Assembly: GCF_003368325.1 (NCBI RefSeq)
Contig: NZ_CP031467.1
Coordinates: 3,906,001 to 3,970,000 of the forward strand
Origin: Paraburkholderia caffeinilytica
GTDB lineage: Bacteria; Pseudomonadota; Gammaproteobacteria; Burkholderiales; Burkholderiaceae
Length of the DNA: 64,000 bases
Direction of reading: 5' to 3'
Below the pieces are notes generated by a model that was not told where the DNA came from, searched no databases, and saw nothing but the letters and a program-made list of their open reading frames with translations. Below are positions 27,107 to 37,897 of this stretch, one piece after another (position 1 is the first letter of the stretch; each line of letters starts with the position of its first letter). The translations under genes were made by a program, and so were the position numbers.

Positions 27107-28258
27107 TTATTTTCCGTATTGTTCGCAAATTTCATTGACCGCGCGGCAGACCCGCTCCACGTCGCCCTCGTTCATCAGCGTGAACAGCGGCAGCGTGACG
27201 GTGGTGGCGCCGAAGCGCTCCGCGTGCGGGAACATGCCTTCCTTGAAGCCCTTCGAGCGGTACAGCGAGAACAGGTGAATCGCCGGGTAATGCACGCCCG
27301 AACCGATGCCGCGTTCCTTCAACTGGCCCATGAAGCCCGCGCGGTCGATCGAGAGTTTCTCGAGCGGCAGCGTGATCTGGAACATGTGCCAGTTGCTGTT
27401 TTCGAAGTCGGCAAACGGCAGGCCGATGCCCAGCTTGACCGCCGCGCCGCCTTCGAGTCCGGCGAAATAGGCGCGTACGAGCTTTTTGCGCTGTGCGAGA
27501 AAGCGCTCCAGATGCGGCAGCTGACCGAGGCCGACGCGCGCGGCGACGTCCGTCAGGTTGTACTTGCCGCCCAGCACGTCGCAGTCCATGCCGTCGAAGC
27601 CGGTGCGGGTGATGCCTTGCAGGCGGTACTTCTGCGCGAGGATCGCTTCTTCCTCGTTGTTCAGCACCAGTGCGCCGCCTTCGATCGAGGTCAGGTTCTT
27701 GTTCGCGTGGAAGCTGAACGACACCATATCGCCGATCTTGCCGATGCGCTCGCCTTTCCATGTCGAACCGAACGCCTGCGCGGCGTCTTCGATCACGCGC
27801 AGCTTGTGGGCGCGGGCAATTTCGTACAGCCGGCCCATGTCGACCGGCAGGCCCGACAGGTACACCGGAATGATCGCCCTGGTGCGCGGCGTGATGGCCT
27901 TTTCCAGCAGGTTCAGGTCGATGTTGCGGGTGACCGGATCGATGTCGACGAATACCGGCGTCGCGCCGACTTCGTAGACCACGTTGCTGGTTGCGACCCA
28001 CGACGCGGGCGTGGTGATGACTTCATCGCCTTCGCCCACGCCGGCGATGCGCAGGCCGATTTCGAGCGTCGCGGTGCCGGAATTGAACGTGCGCACGGGG
28101 CGGCCGCCGCAGAATTCGGACAGCGCCGCTTCGAACTTCTGGTTCTGCGGGCCGGTCGTGATCCAGCCGGAGCGGAGCACGTCGGCGACGCCCTGAATCG
28201 TTTCTTCATCGATCTCAGGTTTGACAAACGGCAGGAACGGGACTGTTGACTGGCTCAT
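27107..28258 (-). CDS. arnB: UDP-4-amino-4-deoxy-L-arabinose aminotransferase ArnB
   Basis: A 383-residue PLP-dependent sugar aminotransferase (DegT/DnrJ/EryC1 family) that converts UDP-4-keto-arabinose to UDP-L-Ara4N using glutamate. The PLP lysine is Lys187 (SFHANKNLTSIEGG), matching Lys188 of E. coli ArnB, with the cofactor-binding IEDAAQAFG segment before it. ATG 28258 gives the family N-terminus MSQSTVPFLPFVKPEID; the frame is open further but without support. It heads the five-gene arn run and is preceded by a 256-bp gap that should hold the promoter. Confidence 0.95.
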   Translation of the reverse strand: MSQSTVPFLPFVKPEIDEETIQGVADVLRSGWITTGPQNQKFEAALSEFCGGRPVRTFNSGTATLEIGLRIAGVGEGDEVITTPASWVATSNVVYEVGATPVFVDIDPVTRNIDLNLLEKAITPRTRAIIPVYLSGLPVDMGRLYEIARAHKLRVIEDAAQAFGSTWKGERIGKIGDMVSFSFHANKNLTSIEGGALVLNNEEEAILAQKYRLQGITRTGFDGMDCDVLGGKYNLTDVAARVGLGQLPHLERFLAQRKKLVRAYFAGLEGGAAVKLGIGLPFADFENSNWHMFQITLPLEKLSIDRAGFMGQLKERGIGSGVHYPAIHLFSLYRSKGFKEGMFPHAERFGATTVTLPLFTLMNEGDVERVCRAVNEICEQYGK

Positions 28259-28514
28259 GAATGCTTCGCTCGATTGAAAGGGGCGCAGCCCGAAGGGCGC
28301 GAAGTAGATCACACATTACGCGCAAACCCAAGGCCACGACTAAAAAGGGCGCAACCGCAAAGCTTACCGCGGCCAACCTTACGTTTTACTTAGCCGGCGG
28401 CGGTGTCCGGCTTACCGCATCTTTTTCCGCCGGCATTTTCGCGGCGCGCGCATCGGCGCCGGCAATAAACGGTAATGAACCGAGCCCGGCACGTCGCTGC
28501 CGGGGCCGCGCCGC

Positions 28515-28886
28515 CTAGCTGCGCGCCAGCACGACGACGCCGATCAGGATGACACCGATCCCGACCAGCTTCTGTACCGACATCACCTCGCCGAATAGAT
28601 ACCACGCCGCGAACGCGTTGACGACGTATCCGAGCGACAACATCGGATAGGCAATCGACACGTCCACCCGCGAAAGCCCGATCACCCATACGCCCACGCT
28701 GATCACATAGCAGGCCAGGCCGCCGATGATCGGCGGCTGGGTCGCGAGGCGAAAGGCGATGGGCAGGATGTTCGCACGGGTGAATTCGAAGTGTCCAACG
28801 GCATTCGTTCCGGCTTTCAGCAGCAACTGCGCGCCGGCGTTCAACGTGACGCCTGCGAGGATACAAAAGAGGGAAATCGGGTTCAT
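28515..28886 (-). CDS. EamA/SMR-type membrane protein, ArnE/ArnF-like
   Basis: A 123-residue protein with about four transmembrane helices, of the small drug/metabolite transporter type. In E. coli the ArnE-ArnF heterodimer flips undecaprenyl-phosphate-L-Ara4N across the inner membrane. Only one such gene is present here, between arnT and arnB, so it may act as a homodimer. The start is 25 nt after the arnT stop, so the two are probably co-transcribed. Assignment to the flippase role is by family size and context. Confidence 0.8.
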   Translation of the reverse strand: MNPISLFCILAGVTLNAGAQLLLKAGTNAVGHFEFTRANILPIAFRLATQPPIIGGLACYVISVGVWVIGLSRVDVSIAYPMLSLGYVVNAFAAWYLFGEVMSVQKLVGIGVILIGVVVLARS

Positions 28887-28911
28887 CGAACGGTCAGTTC
28901 CTGAGATGGGG

Positions 28912-30693
28912 TCATTGTTGTGGTTTTTCCACTGGCGCGGGTGCCGCGGGTGCGTCAGGCGCCGGTGTGTTTTGCGTCGCAGCGCCGGACGTGCCGGATG
29001 CGGGCGCGTCCACCGCCGCGGGCTTCACCACCACCACCCGGCGCGGGTCGCGCGCGATCACCTGCATGGGCAGCCCCTCTTTGAGCAGCCTGTCGTAAGT
29101 GGGCGGCGGGATCAGCGCGAGTGCGTAGCGCTCGGCTTTCCAGCGCTCGATCCACGCGTCGACCGACGGCACCCATTTCTGCGGTTCGACGGACACGCCG
29201 AACGCCAGCTCGTCAGGGTGTTCGACCATGATCATCGTGTGGTCGATGTAGAACGGCAGCGTATGGTCGAGCACGCCGACCGAGTAGAACGGCGTATCGG
29301 CCGGCAACTTTGCGATCTCGGCCTTGATCGCGGGCGCGAGCGGCGCGCCGGAGCTCAGGCGGCCGAACACGTCGTGGCCCGTGCCGGCAATCGTGCCGAG
29401 CAGCAGCCATGCCGCGCCGAAGCTCGCGACGGCACCGAGCACGCCGGCGCGGCTGCGACGGTTCAGCCACAGCGCGACCAGCGTGAGCACGAAGGCGACG
29501 CCGAGGGCCGCCAGCACCCAGCTGCGGTATTCGACATACAGCTCGGCCGGGTTGCGCGCGTTGCCGAAGCGCGACATGAACAGCGCGGCAAACGCGGCCA
29601 CGACGAGAAACAGCGCATAGCCGGCCAGATGGCGGCGCAGCTGGTCACGCGTCACGAGCGGCAGATACATGCCGATGACGAGGGCGATCGGCGGGGCGAT
29701 CGGCAGCGTGTAGGAGAGCAGCTTCGAGTGCGACGCGCTGAAGAACAGAAAGATGAACGCGGTCCACACCAGCATCAGCGTGACCGGCGCGAAGCCGTTG
29801 GGCTGGCGCGGCAGGCGCCACGCGTGGCGCACGCTCTGGAAGGTCACCGACAACCACGGCAGGAAACCGACCAGCAGCACCGGCACGAAGTAATAGAACG
29901 GCCCCGGGCGGTTCTGTTCGGGCGTCAGATAGCGCTTGAACTGTTGAACGATGAAGAAGAAGTTCAGGAATTCCGGGTTGCGCTGCTGCACCAGCACGAA
30001 CCATGGCGTCACGATCGCGAAGAACACGATCAGGCCGCCGATCAGATGCAGGCGCTTCCACAAGGCCCAGTCGCGTGCGATCAGGGTGTACAGCACCAGC
30101 ACGGCGCCCGGCAGGATCAGGCCGACGAGGCCCTTGGACAGCACCGCCAGCGCCATCGCCCCCCAGCACACCCACATCCATGCCCGCACGCTGGCGGCCG
30201 GCAGGTTGGGGCGCTGCGCCAGCAGCAGCGCGGAGAGCGTCAGCTCCATCCAGAACGACAAGCCCATGTCGAGCGTGTTGAAGTGGCCCATCAGGTTCCA
30301 GTAGGGCGACGTGGCCAGCACGATCGCCGCGAACACGCCGGTCGCCGCATTGAACACGCGCGCGCCGGTGAAACCGATCAGCAGCACGCCCGCGAAGCCC
30401 GTCAGCGCGGTGTAGAGCCGCGCCTGCCATTCGCCGATCCCGAACCACGCGAACGTGAGCGCGTTCAGCCAGGTTTGCAGCGGCGGCTTTTCGAAATACT
30501 TGTAGCCGTTGTAGCGCGGCGTGATCCAGTCGCCGGTGATGAACATCTCGCGCGCCATTTCGGCGTAGCGGCCTTCGTCGCTCGGCAGCAGATGGCGCCA
30601 GCCGAGCGGCACGAACCAGATTACGGCGAGGGCCAGCACCAGCAGCAGGATTGTGGTGCGGTTGAGCGGTAGCCTTGTCGGCGTATCGTTCAT
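28912..30693 (-). CDS. arnT: Lipid A L-Ara4N transferase ArnT (GT-C glycosyltransferase)
   Basis: A 593-residue polytopic membrane enzyme that moves L-Ara4N from undecaprenyl phosphate to lipid A, lowering surface charge and giving polymyxin resistance. The first periplasmic loop holds the acidic pair Asp39-Glu40 in LPSDEGRYAEM, typical of ArnT/PMT enzymes. About 12 hydrophobic segments follow, then a C-terminal periplasmic domain and an Ala/Pro-rich tail. ATG 30693 is favoured over TTG 30702 because AAGG is 9 nt before the ATG. In Burkholderia L-Ara4N addition is reported to be essential, making this locus central to viability. Confidence 0.93.
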   Translation of the reverse strand: MNDTPTRLPLNRTTILLLVLALAVIWFVPLGWRHLLPSDEGRYAEMAREMFITGDWITPRYNGYKYFEKPPLQTWLNALTFAWFGIGEWQARLYTALTGFAGVLLIGFTGARVFNAATGVFAAIVLATSPYWNLMGHFNTLDMGLSFWMELTLSALLLAQRPNLPAASVRAWMWVCWGAMALAVLSKGLVGLILPGAVLVLYTLIARDWALWKRLHLIGGLIVFFAIVTPWFVLVQQRNPEFLNFFFIVQQFKRYLTPEQNRPGPFYYFVPVLLVGFLPWLSVTFQSVRHAWRLPRQPNGFAPVTLMLVWTAFIFLFFSASHSKLLSYTLPIAPPIALVIGMYLPLVTRDQLRRHLAGYALFLVVAAFAALFMSRFGNARNPAELYVEYRSWVLAALGVAFVLTLVALWLNRRSRAGVLGAVASFGAAWLLLGTIAGTGHDVFGRLSSGAPLAPAIKAEIAKLPADTPFYSVGVLDHTLPFYIDHTMIMVEHPDELAFGVSVEPQKWVPSVDAWIERWKAERYALALIPPPTYDRLLKEGLPMQVIARDPRRVVVVKPAAVDAPASGTSGAATQNTPAPDAPAAPAPVEKPQQ

Positions 30694-30956
30694 GGATTTC
30701 AACCTTTTTGGCGACGCCGCGTGGGCAGCGAGGCAGTGTTATTCGAGAATGGCGATCGCCAGCATGGCGCCAATGGCGCGCAGTGTACGTTATCGGCGGT
30801 GACGCGGCGAGCGGTGGGTCGGGTCCGGCGGCCGCGCGCGCTGCGCACGCTGTGCGTGGCCGCCTGCGCCTGCACGACGGTTAGACACCGGCTGAGCGCC
30901 GCCTTCGCGGCGCCCGCTTGGCGCCCGTCTGACTCCCGTCTGGCACCCGTGGGGCG

Positions 30957-31334
30957 TCACTGCGCTTCGATCAGCAGTGCGGCCGCGACCTTGCGGCCCT
31001 CGGCCATCAGAATGTTGTAGGTGCGGCAGGCGGCCTTGAAGTCCATCGTTTCGACGCCGATGCGTTTGGCGGTGAGCGCGGCGGTCAGGCGCGGATGCGG
31101 GAAGCGCAGCCGGTCGCCGCTGCCGAACACGACCACTTCGGGCGCGGCGTCCACCAGCATGGCGAAATGGTCGGCGCTCAGGTCGTCGAACGAGGAGACG
31201 GGCCAAGGGATGACGGGGGCTTGCGGCAGCAGGAGAATGCTGCCGACGTGGCGCACCAGATTGATTTCGACATAGCCGGCGCCATAACCGGTGACGGTGT
31301 TGAGGGCGCCGCTGGAATCCTGATGTAGTTTCAA
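30957..31334 (-). CDS. Mth938-like domain protein (DUF498 family)
   Basis: A 125-residue protein with the Mth938-like fold, seen in segments such as EVVVFGSGDRLRFPHP and the closing TYNILMAEGRKVAAALL. The family includes the mitochondrial complex I assembly factor NDUFAF3, but bacterial members are mostly uncharacterised. There is no signal or membrane segment. It is a lone minus-strand gene between the arnT start and the divergent alaA region. Function cannot be given beyond the fold. Confidence 0.85.
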   Translation of the reverse strand: MKLHQDSSGALNTVTGYGAGYVEINLVRHVGSILLLPQAPVIPWPVSSFDDLSADHFAMLVDAAPEVVVFGSGDRLRFPHPRLTAALTAKRIGVETMDFKAACRTYNILMAEGRKVAAALLIEAQ

Positions 31335-31911
31335 ATTCGTTTTCCGAAGTCGTCGTGAGACATCATGCGTGTTGGCGGCCTGACCGGGCAGAGCGGAAGC
31401 AGGGCGGTTTGACGCGAGTGGGACACGCGAGTGGCACAGCGAGTGACACAGAAGCGGCCGAAAAGGCTTGCCGTTGCGGTTGGTGCATTGCGGAAGTCGG
31501 CCAAAATCCGCTAAATTATAACTTTTTAGCCGCCTTGCGGCGCCCCTCGCTCAAGTGTCCCCTCATGTGCTGTCATAAGCCGCCTTGAAGGCACGGGCGC
31601 GGCCCATCGGCTACCTGCCTTGGTTCTGCCCGCATTTCGTCTGCTTTTCGACTGTTTTTTGCCCGCTTTGGGTTTGCTTTTCGTCTGCCTTCGCCTATCT
31701 GGCTGCTGCACCGGCGCAATCCGCCGGACGCGCGCCTGAGCGGCCCGAAGAGTCGGCCCGATAGCCGGCCCAATAGCCGGCCCAATCCGCGTCTGGCGGC
31801 CCGATTCGCGTCTGGCGGGTGTGCCGCGTCATAATTCCCCGTATCGGCGGACTTGCTCGGGTCCCAGCTTTTCGCCCCCGCTTGTTCGCCCAAGCCCATC
31901 AACAGGATGAA
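31335..31911. other. 577-bp divergent intergenic region
   Basis: This lies between the Mth938-like gene (-) and alaA (+). An AT-rich stretch near 31510-31530 (TAAATTATAAC) may contain promoter elements, with TTGCGG 18 bp before TAAATT. T-rich imperfect repeats at about 31635-31700 and the repeat block 31755-31816 follow. Frames on both strands are open but no protein is recognisable. Confidence 0.55.
31755..31816. repeat. Nested 12-bp and 19-bp tandem repeats upstream of alaA
   Basis: Two 12-mers (GGCCCGATAGCC, GGCCCAATAGCC) are followed by two 19-mers (GGCCCAATCCGCGTCTGGC, GGCCCGATTCGCGTCTGGC), each pair differing at one or two positions. Confidence 0.85.
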
Positions 31912-33159
31912 GTGCCCGCCGTGAAACCGATTCTCAAATCCAACAAGTTGTTGAATGTCTGCTATGACATTCGCGGGCCCGTCCTCGAACATGCGAAGCG
32001 GCTCGAAGAAGAGGGCCACCGCATCATCAAGCTGAACATCGGCAATCTCGCGCCGTTCGGCTTCGACGCGCCGGATGAAATCATCCAGGACATGATCCTG
32101 AATCTGCCGGGCTCGTCCGGCTACTCGGATTCCAAGGGGGTGTTCGCCGCGCGCAAGGCGATCATGCATTACACCCAGCAAAAAGGCGTGCATGGCGTCG
32201 AGCTGGACGACATCTACATCGGCAACGGCGCCTCCGAGCTGATCGTGATGGCGCTGCAGGGCCTGCTGAACGACGGCGACGAAGTGTTGCTGCCCGCACC
32301 GGATTACCCGCTGTGGACCGCCGGCGTGAGCCTGTCGGGCGGTACGCCGGTGCACTACATCTGCGACGAATCGAACAGCTGGATGCCGGATCTGGACGAC
32401 ATTCGCGCGAAAATCACGCCGAATACGCGTGCGCTCGTCGTCATCAACCCGAACAACCCCACCGGCGCGCTGTATTCGGACGAGCTGCTGCTCGGCCTGA
32501 TCGAGATCGCCCGCCAGCACGGCCTCGTGATCTTCGCCGACGAGGTCTACGACAAGATCGTCTACGACGGCAAGAAGCACACGTCGGTAGCCGCGCTCTC
32601 CGAAGACGTGCTCACCGTCACATTCAACAGTCTCTCGAAGAGCTACCGTTCGTGCGGCTACCGCGCCGGCTGGATGTTCATCTCGGGTCTGACCGGCGAG
32701 AACCGCCGCAACGGCAAAGACTATTTCGAAGGGCTCGGCATTCTGGCCTCGATGCGCCTGTGCCCGAACGTGCCCGGCCAGTACGCGATCCAGACCGCGC
32801 TCGGCGGCTATCAGAGCATCAACGACCTGATCGTGCCGAGCGGGCGCCTGTACAAACAGCGCGAACTCGCGTATGACATGCTGACGGCCATCCCCGGCGT
32901 GAGTTGCGTGAAGCCCGAGGCGGCGCTGTATATGTTCCCGCGCCTCGATCCGAAGATTTATCCGATCCAGGACGACCAGCAGTTCATCCTCGACCTTCTG
33001 CTGGAAGAGCGGGTGCTGCTGGTTCAAGGCACCGGCTTCAACTGGAAGACGCCGGATCACTTCCGCGTTGTGTTCCTGCCGAACGTGGACGATCTCGCGG
33101 ATTCGATCAACCGGATCGCGCGCTTCCTCGACGGCTACCGCAAACGCCACACGGCTTGA
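31912..33159 (+). CDS. alaA: Alanine aminotransferase AlaA-like (PLP class I)
   Basis: A 415-residue class I/II aminotransferase closely resembling E. coli AlaA (YfbQ), which makes alanine from pyruvate and glutamate. The N-terminal KLLNVCYDIRGPVLEHAKR segment and PLP Lys243 (FNSLSKSYRS) are characteristic. Two GTG codons are possible; GTG 31912 has AGGA 4 nt before it and is preferred, while GTG 31921 (three codons on) would also give a good N-terminus. It precedes hom and thrC on the same strand, so aspartate-family and alanine synthesis genes sit together. Confidence 0.9.
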   Translation: MPAVKPILKSNKLLNVCYDIRGPVLEHAKRLEEEGHRIIKLNIGNLAPFGFDAPDEIIQDMILNLPGSSGYSDSKGVFAARKAIMHYTQQKGVHGVELDDIYIGNGASELIVMALQGLLNDGDEVLLPAPDYPLWTAGVSLSGGTPVHYICDESNSWMPDLDDIRAKITPNTRALVVINPNNPTGALYSDELLLGLIEIARQHGLVIFADEVYDKIVYDGKKHTSVAALSEDVLTVTFNSLSKSYRSCGYRAGWMFISGLTGENRRNGKDYFEGLGILASMRLCPNVPGQYAIQTALGGYQSINDLIVPSGRLYKQRELAYDMLTAIPGVSCVKPEAALYMFPRLDPKIYPIQDDQQFILDLLLEERVLLVQGTGFNWKTPDHFRVVFLPNVDDLADSINRIARFLDGYRKRHTA

Positions 33160-33244
33160 GATGGACGGCGCGCCTTGCGCGCGCCGCTGCCAGCCCCAGT
33201 TTCCTCAGTTTCCTTTTAATCACTTACTCGAAAACACACGCTGC

Positions 33245-34576
<1,332 letters not shown>

Positions 34577-34583
34577 GCCGACT

Positions 34584-36035
34584 ATGAACTACCTCTCTAC
34601 GCGCGGCGCCGGAGCCGGCGAGCGCCATACGTTTTCCGACATTCTGCTGGGCGGTCTCGCCAAAGATGGCGGCCTGTACCTGCCGGCCGAATATCCGCGC
34701 GTCACGGCGGATGAACTGGCGCGCTGGCGCACGCTGCCGTACGCGGATCTCGCCTTCGAAATCCTGTCGAAATTCAGCGACGATATTCCCGCCGAGGACC
34801 TGCGCGCGCTGACGCGCAAGACCTACACGGCCGAGACGTACTGCCACGTGCGCGACGACGAAAGCGCCGCGCAGATCACGCCGTTGAAGACACTGGGCGT
34901 CGAGAACGGCGCGCCGCTGTCGCTGCTGGAACTGTCGAACGGTCCGACGCTCGCGTTCAAGGACATGGCGATGCAGCTGATCGGCAACCTGTTCGAGTAC
35001 GCGCTGGCCAGACACGGCGAGACGCTGAACATTCTGGGCGCGACGTCGGGCGACACCGGCAGCGCGGCGGAATACGCGATGCGCGGCAAAAAGGGCATTA
35101 GCGTGTTCATGCTCTCGCCGCACAGGAAGATGAGCGCGTTCCAGACCGCGCAGATGTACAGCCTGCAGGACCCGAATATCTTCAATATCGCGGTCGAGGG
35201 CGTGTTCGACGACGCCCAGGACATCGTGAAGGCAGTCTCGAACGACCACGCGTTCAAGGCGAAGTACAAGATCGGCACGGTCAACTCGATCAACTGGGCG
35301 CGTGTGGTGGCGCAGGTCGTGTACTACTTCAAGGGCTACTTTGCCGCGACGCAGTCGAACGACGAGCGCGTGTCGTTCACGGTGCCGTCGGGCAATTTCG
35401 GCAATGTGTGCGCCGGTCACATCGCGCGCATGATGGGTTTGCCGATCGAGAAACTGGTGGTCGCGACGAACGAGAACGACGTGCTGGACGAGTTCTTCCG
35501 CACGGGTATTTACCGTGTGCGCAAGGCGGCTGAGACGTACCACACGAGCAGCCCGAGCATGGACATTTCGAAGGCATCGAACTTCGAGCGTTTCGTGTTC
35601 GACCTGCTGGGCCGCGATCCGGCGCGCGTGCTGCAACTGTTCCGCGACGTCGAAGAGAAGGGCGGTTTCGACCTCGCGGCGAGCGGCGATTTTGCACGCG
35701 TGAAGGAATTCGGTTTCGTGTCGGGCCGCAGCAGCCACGAGGACCGTCTGGACGTGATCCGCGACGTTTTCGAGCGTTACGACACGATGATCGACACGCA
35801 CACGGCAGACGGTCTGAAGGTGGCGCGCGAGCATTTGCAGGCAGGCATCCCGATGATCGTGCTGGAGACGGCGCAACCGATCAAGTTCGGCGAAACGATC
35901 CGCGAAGCGTTGCAGCGCGAACCGGAACGCCCGGCCGCGTTCTCGGGCCTGGAATCATTGCCGCAACGATTCGAAGTGCTGCCGGCGGACGTCCAGCGTG
36001 TGAAGGACTTTATCGTCGCGAACACCGGCGAATAA
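34584..36035 (+). CDS. thrC: Threonine synthase
   Basis: A 483-residue PLP enzyme converting O-phosphohomoserine to threonine. The PLP lysine is Lys126 in GPTLAFKDMAMQ, and the phosphate-binding SGDTGSAAE segment follows. Length matches the longer, fungal/proteobacterial class of ThrC. It lies 7 nt after hom. No separate homoserine kinase is in the cluster, so that step is encoded elsewhere. A hairpin without a T-run follows at 36057-36087. Confidence 0.96.
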   Translation: MNYLSTRGAGAGERHTFSDILLGGLAKDGGLYLPAEYPRVTADELARWRTLPYADLAFEILSKFSDDIPAEDLRALTRKTYTAETYCHVRDDESAAQITPLKTLGVENGAPLSLLELSNGPTLAFKDMAMQLIGNLFEYALARHGETLNILGATSGDTGSAAEYAMRGKKGISVFMLSPHRKMSAFQTAQMYSLQDPNIFNIAVEGVFDDAQDIVKAVSNDHAFKAKYKIGTVNSINWARVVAQVVYYFKGYFAATQSNDERVSFTVPSGNFGNVCAGHIARMMGLPIEKLVVATNENDVLDEFFRTGIYRVRKAAETYHTSSPSMDISKASNFERFVFDLLGRDPARVLQLFRDVEEKGGFDLAASGDFARVKEFGFVSGRSSHEDRLDVIRDVFERYDTMIDTHTADGLKVAREHLQAGIPMIVLETAQPIKFGETIREALQREPERPAAFSGLESLPQRFEVLPADVQRVKDFIVANTGE

Positions 36036-36056
36036 CACCGGCGAACAACGCCGTGA

Positions 36057-36087
36057 GCATCGGGCGCGACAGCTTCGCGCTCGATGC
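36057..36087 (+). terminator. Hairpin after thrC (no T-run)
   Basis: A 13-bp stem (GCATCGGGCGCGA / TCGCGCTCGATGC, one G-T pair) with a 5-nt loop lies 21 bp past the thrC stop. It may be a terminator or an mRNA 3'-end stabiliser. Confidence 0.45.
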
Positions 36088-36256
36088 GACGCTAATAATT
36101 CAAACCAATAAGAAAGCAAAGAAAGACCCACACCCGCAGGCCCACGGGCGAGCCGGCGCCGCGCAGGCAATAAACTCCGCCATAACGCCAGGCCGCCACC
36201 GGCCATCACGATCGACCGCTACAATATTCTTTTAACCAGCGGCTTCGAGACCAGAG

Positions 36257-37516
36257 ATGTCCACACCAACGCCCCGCGCTCCGATGCTTTCCACCGCCGA
36301 AGCGTTGGCGACCCTGCTCAGCGCAGCGAGCCCGATCGACGGCACGGAATCGATCCCCACGCTGGACGCGCTCAACCGCGTGCTGTCGGCAGACGTCATG
36401 TCGCCGCTGGACGTCCCCCCAATGAACACCAGTGCGATGGACGGCTACGCGATCCGCACGAAAGATCTGGCGAGTGACGGCAACCGCCGCCTGCCGGTCT
36501 TGCAACGCATACCGGCCGGTCACGCGCCCGAGCCGTTAAAGCCCGGCACGGCGGCGCGCATCTTCACCGGCGCTACGGTGCCGCCGGGCGCCGACGCCAT
36601 CGTGATGCAGGAGCAAACCGAGGCCGCCGGCAACGACGTCACGATCCTCCACAGCCCGTCACCGGGCGAATGGATCACGGCCCAGGGTGCGGACATCCGT
36701 AGCGGCTCGATCATCCTTCCGGCAGGCACGCGCCTGACGCCGCAAGCATTGGGACTCGCCGCCTCGGTCGGCTGCGCCGCACTCCAGGTGCGCCGCCGGG
36801 TAAAAGTCGCGGTGTTCTTTACCGGCGACGAACTGACCATGCCTGGCGAGCCGCTGAAACCCGGCGCGATCTACAATTCGAACCGTTTCACGCTGCGCGG
36901 CCTGCTGGAAAAACTGGGCTGTGAGGTGACCGACTACGGCATCGTCCCCGATAAGCTCGATGCAACCCGCGCAACGCTGCGCGAAGCCGCGCAAGCGCAC
37001 GATCTGATCCTCACCTGCGGCGGCGTGTCGGTCGGCGAGGAGGATCACGTCAAACCGGCCGTCGAGGCGGAGGGACGCCTGTCGATGTGGCAGATCGCGA
37101 TGAAACCGGGCAAGCCACTCGCGTTCGGCGCGGTGCGCCGCGCCGCGCAGCAGACCGATGCGGCTGCCTCGGCCGAAACCTTCTTCATTGGCCTGCCGGG
37201 CAACCCTGTCTCCAGCTTCGCGACCTTCCTGCTGTTCGTTCGACCGTTCGTCCTGCTGCTGGCCGGTATGAAGGCGGTGGCGCCGCGCGCGCTGTCGCTG
37301 CGTGCGGATTTCTCGCAAAAGAAGGCCGACCGCCGCAACGAATTCCTGCGCGCGCGCATCAATCCGGCCGGCGGGCTCGATCTGTTTCCGAATCAGAGCT
37401 CGGCCGTGCTGACATCGACCGTATGGGGCGATGGCCTGATCGACAATCCGCCGAACCACGCGATCAGCATCGGCGAGACCGTGCGTTTCATCCCCTTTTC
37501 CGAATTGCTGAACTGA
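36257..37516 (+). CDS. moeA: Molybdopterin molybdotransferase MoeA
   Basis: A 419-residue enzyme that inserts molybdate into adenylylated molybdopterin in molybdenum-cofactor synthesis. MoeA domains are seen: PPMNTSAMDGYAI near residue 55, FTGATVPPGADAIVMQE near 100, and the MoCF-binding TCGGVSVGEEDHV and GLPGNPVSS segments. Length is typical. It starts moeA-moaD-moaE. A TACAAT -10-like box at 36220-36225 gives a plausible promoter with a weak -35. Confidence 0.96.
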   Translation: MSTPTPRAPMLSTAEALATLLSAASPIDGTESIPTLDALNRVLSADVMSPLDVPPMNTSAMDGYAIRTKDLASDGNRRLPVLQRIPAGHAPEPLKPGTAARIFTGATVPPGADAIVMQEQTEAAGNDVTILHSPSPGEWITAQGADIRSGSIILPAGTRLTPQALGLAASVGCAALQVRRRVKVAVFFTGDELTMPGEPLKPGAIYNSNRFTLRGLLEKLGCEVTDYGIVPDKLDATRATLREAAQAHDLILTCGGVSVGEEDHVKPAVEAEGRLSMWQIAMKPGKPLAFGAVRRAAQQTDAAASAETFFIGLPGNPVSSFATFLLFVRPFVLLLAGMKAVAPRALSLRADFSQKKADRRNEFLRARINPAGGLDLFPNQSSAVLTSTVWGDGLIDNPPNHAISIGETVRFIPFSELLN

Positions 37517-37542
37517 GGCCGGCAACAGCCGGCGGTTTTCCG

Positions 37543-37800
37543 ATGAAGATTCAACTCCGATATTTTGCAAGCGTGCGCGAAGCGCTCGAAACCGCCGGCG
37601 AAGCGGTCGATCTGCCCGACGGCATTGCGACCGTCGGCGACGTGCGCGCCTGGTTGCGCGTGCGCGGCGGCATCTGGGCCGATACCCTCGCCGAAGGCCG
37701 CGCGCTGCGCATGGCCTGCAATCACGTGATGACAGATGCCGGCACGCGCATTACTGAAGGTTGCGAGGTCGCGTTCTTTCCGCCCGTCACCGGCGGTTGA
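37543..37800 (+). CDS. moaD: Molybdopterin synthase sulfur carrier subunit MoaD
   Basis: An 85-residue ubiquitin-fold protein whose C-terminal Gly-Gly (FFPPVTGG) is activated and thiocarboxylated to deliver sulfur to precursor Z. ATG 37543 starts MKIQLRYFASVREAL, the expected N-terminus, 26 nt after moeA; the open frame upstream overlaps moeA and is not used. MoaE follows after 97 bp that contain a short tandem repeat. Confidence 0.95.
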   Translation: MKIQLRYFASVREALETAGEAVDLPDGIATVGDVRAWLRVRGGIWADTLAEGRALRMACNHVMTDAGTRITEGCEVAFFPPVTGG

Positions 37801-37834
37801 CACGTGCCGAGCCGTCGCTCGAAACCACACCATT

Positions 37835-37867
37835 CACGCCACCCACGCCACCCACGCCACCCACGCT
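37835..37867. repeat. 9-bp tandem repeat (CACGCCACC)n before moaE
   Basis: Three exact CACGCCACC copies plus a partial copy lie in the moaD-moaE spacer, 31 bp before the moaE start. Confidence 0.9.
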
Positions 37868-37897
37868 AACCCTCGCCAAGCCGCACAGGAGCCAGAG

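Noticed and set aside
26702..28249. 515-codon open frame on + opposite arnC/arnB
   Set aside because: Shadow frame with antisense composition and no ribosome site.
28726..30672. 648-codon open frame on + opposite arnT
   Set aside because: Low-complexity Arg/Gln/His/Glu composition with no domain; arnT on - is a clear membrane enzyme.
31573..33150. 525-codon open frame on - opposite alaA
   Set aside because: An antisense artefact of GC bias; AlaA on + matches its family over its whole length.
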